Source of the DNA: Candidatus Electrothrix aestuarii
GTDB lineage: Bacteria > Desulfobacterota > Desulfobulbia > Desulfobulbales > Desulfobulbaceae
DNA: 64,000 nt
Assembly: GCA_032595685.2 (NCBI GenBank)
Contig: CP159373.1
Coordinates: 4,565,821 to 4,629,820 of the forward strand
Reading direction: 5' to 3'
Below are positions 63,256-64,000 of the stretch, one piece after another. Numbering within the stretch: position 1 is the stretch's first letter; each line of letters opens with the position of its first letter. The notes under the pieces were generated by a model. It was not told the DNA's origin. It was given only the letters and a program-made list of their open reading frames with translations, and searched no databases. Both the position numbers and the translations under genes were made by a program.

Positions 63256-64000
63256 TCAAAGCTGTTTTTCCTCTCCACCTTTCTGCTTTCCTTGATTGGC
63301 CGCAGCCAGTTCCGCATTTTTGGCGAGATTCTCCCCCAGGCGCTCGATTGTCCATTCCAGGCGTTCTTTAATGGCCCCTTCCTGTCCCGGTACTTGGCAG
63401 GGTTTCAGGTTGGCGAGGACATCTTTGAGCTTGGCAACGTCGTCCTTGGTGCCGGTGTATTCCAGGTTCCATAGGGCGAGGTCGATAGCGCGGAAGGCGG
63501 CGTAGGGAAAAGGGGATGGGAGGTCGGCGGGGTCAAAGGCCTGGTGGGCTTGGATGATTGTGCCGATCAGGGGGGCATCGGCCTTGGCAGCCAACGCGCG
63601 GATAGCTCCTTGGCGGACTTGGTAGAGGGGGTGATTAAGAAGATTGACACCTTTCTTTGGTGGAGATATGCGAGCTAAGGTGTGACCTAGCAAATGCTCT
63701 ATCTGTTCCTTATGCCATCGCTCATTTACTCTCTCCTTTCCTTCCGCTATCGTTTCTTCAGAAGAACGCAATTCATCATTACTGTCCCTCTTCTTTCGCC
63801 AATCTGCTTTCTCAGCTGTTAATTGCTTTAGCTCTTCCGTTAATTTCTTTTGCAGGGCGCTACCTGATGAGTTGTCCGTTTCAAGGCGTTTCTTCCAGTA
63901 TAAACAACGAAAGTAAAGAGAGTCGCTCTCCTCTAACTTATTGAGCACTTGCCCAAAGTCCCGTGCGCATTCTGGTCGTCCAGTTGCGCCGAGGGCCTCT
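63256..64000 (-). CDS. HEAT-like protein, N-terminus outside window
   Basis: The frame is open from the right edge (EALGATGRPECARDFGQVLN) to a stop at 63256; at least 248 residues are visible. It is helical, with repeat-like stretches YQVRQGAIRALAAKADAPLI and FRAIDLALWNLEYTGTKDD that look like HEAT or Armadillo helices. The region LYFRCLYWKKRLETD is family-like, but I cannot name the family. The C-terminus is complete and Lys/Gln/Glu-rich. Confidence 0.7.
   Translation of the reverse strand, partial: EALGATGRPECARDFGQVLNKLEESDSLYFRCLYWKKRLETDNSSGSALQKKLTEELKQLTAEKADWRKKRDSNDELRSSEETIAEGKERVNERWHKEQIEHLLGHTLARISPPKKGVNLLNHPLYQVRQGAIRALAAKADAPLIGTIIQAHQAFDPADLPSPFPYAAFRAIDLALWNLEYTGTKDDVAKLKDVLANLKPCQVPGQEGAIKERLEWTIERLGENLAKNAELAAANQGKQKGGEEKQL

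Overview
The window looks like chromosome of a Gram-negative sulfur-cycling Desulfobacterota bacterium, most likely of the Desulfobulbales. It carries lipid A genes (lpxK, lpxC), heptose genes (rfaE1, rfaE2), an EptA-like lipid A transferase, a lipoprotein multihaem cytochrome, the deltaproteobacterial-style block yicC-DUF370-gmk, a DUF3786 iron-sulfur protein, and a 6S RNA next to zapA. A cable-bacterium relative is possible, but nothing here proves it.

Layout. 1-5.1 kb is an accessory patch: a multihaem cytochrome running off the left edge, tRNA-Thr(CGT), a HIRAN protein, and a HipA-type kinase cut by an IS3-family element that is itself cut by an IS4-type element (10-bp target duplication). 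5.1-10.7 kb holds a branched-chain amino acid binding protein with nadE, then lpxK and lpxC. 10.8-15.3 kb is a nickel-flavoured group: a CbiO ATPase with a histidine-rich tail, two small unknown proteins, a PPC-domain protein, NikR and an M48 protease.

15.3-34.7 kb is the most striking part. Fifteen genes lie on the minus strand: PATAN-REC-CheB, chemoreceptor, CheW, CheY, a HAMP protein, CheA, CheB, a zinc-ribbon ParA, a three-gene NrtA/SsuA-type ABC transporter, PilZ, a second HAMP protein, a TauE/SafE permease and a second PATAN-REC-CheB. A clear terminator follows. All three CheB-like proteins lack the catalytic Ser and/or His, two of three Hpt-like modules in CheA lack the phospho-accepting His, and no CheR or CheD is present. 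I read it as a methylation-independent chemosensory system physically joined to an anion or sulfonate transporter and to c-di-GMP output. A 23-bp-period array of palindromes sits in front of the receptor gene.

35-42 kb has a nitrilase-RfaE2 fusion, a HEAT-like protein, ferritin, a FabB/FabF-type synthase, two tandem paralogs (Cys-rich + cNMP-fold + PATAN), a small membrane protein and an FmdB zinc ribbon. 42.7-43.6 kb is IS debris: the end of a second IS4-type copy abutting an internally deleted element with 24-bp terminal repeats. 43.6-50.7 kb is housekeeping (rlmB, gmk, remA-like, yicC, rfaE1, DUF3786, ompH) plus a truncated EptA-like protein. 50.9-55 kb is a glucan phosphorylase operon with a terminator-like leader. 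55-61.3 kb has dus, a Fur-family regulator, tyrS, rny, 6S RNA, zapA and a ZapB-like gene. 61.4-64 kb holds a Nudix hydrolase, a DUF1161 protein, a signal-peptide-only ORF and a partial HEAT-like gene at the right edge.
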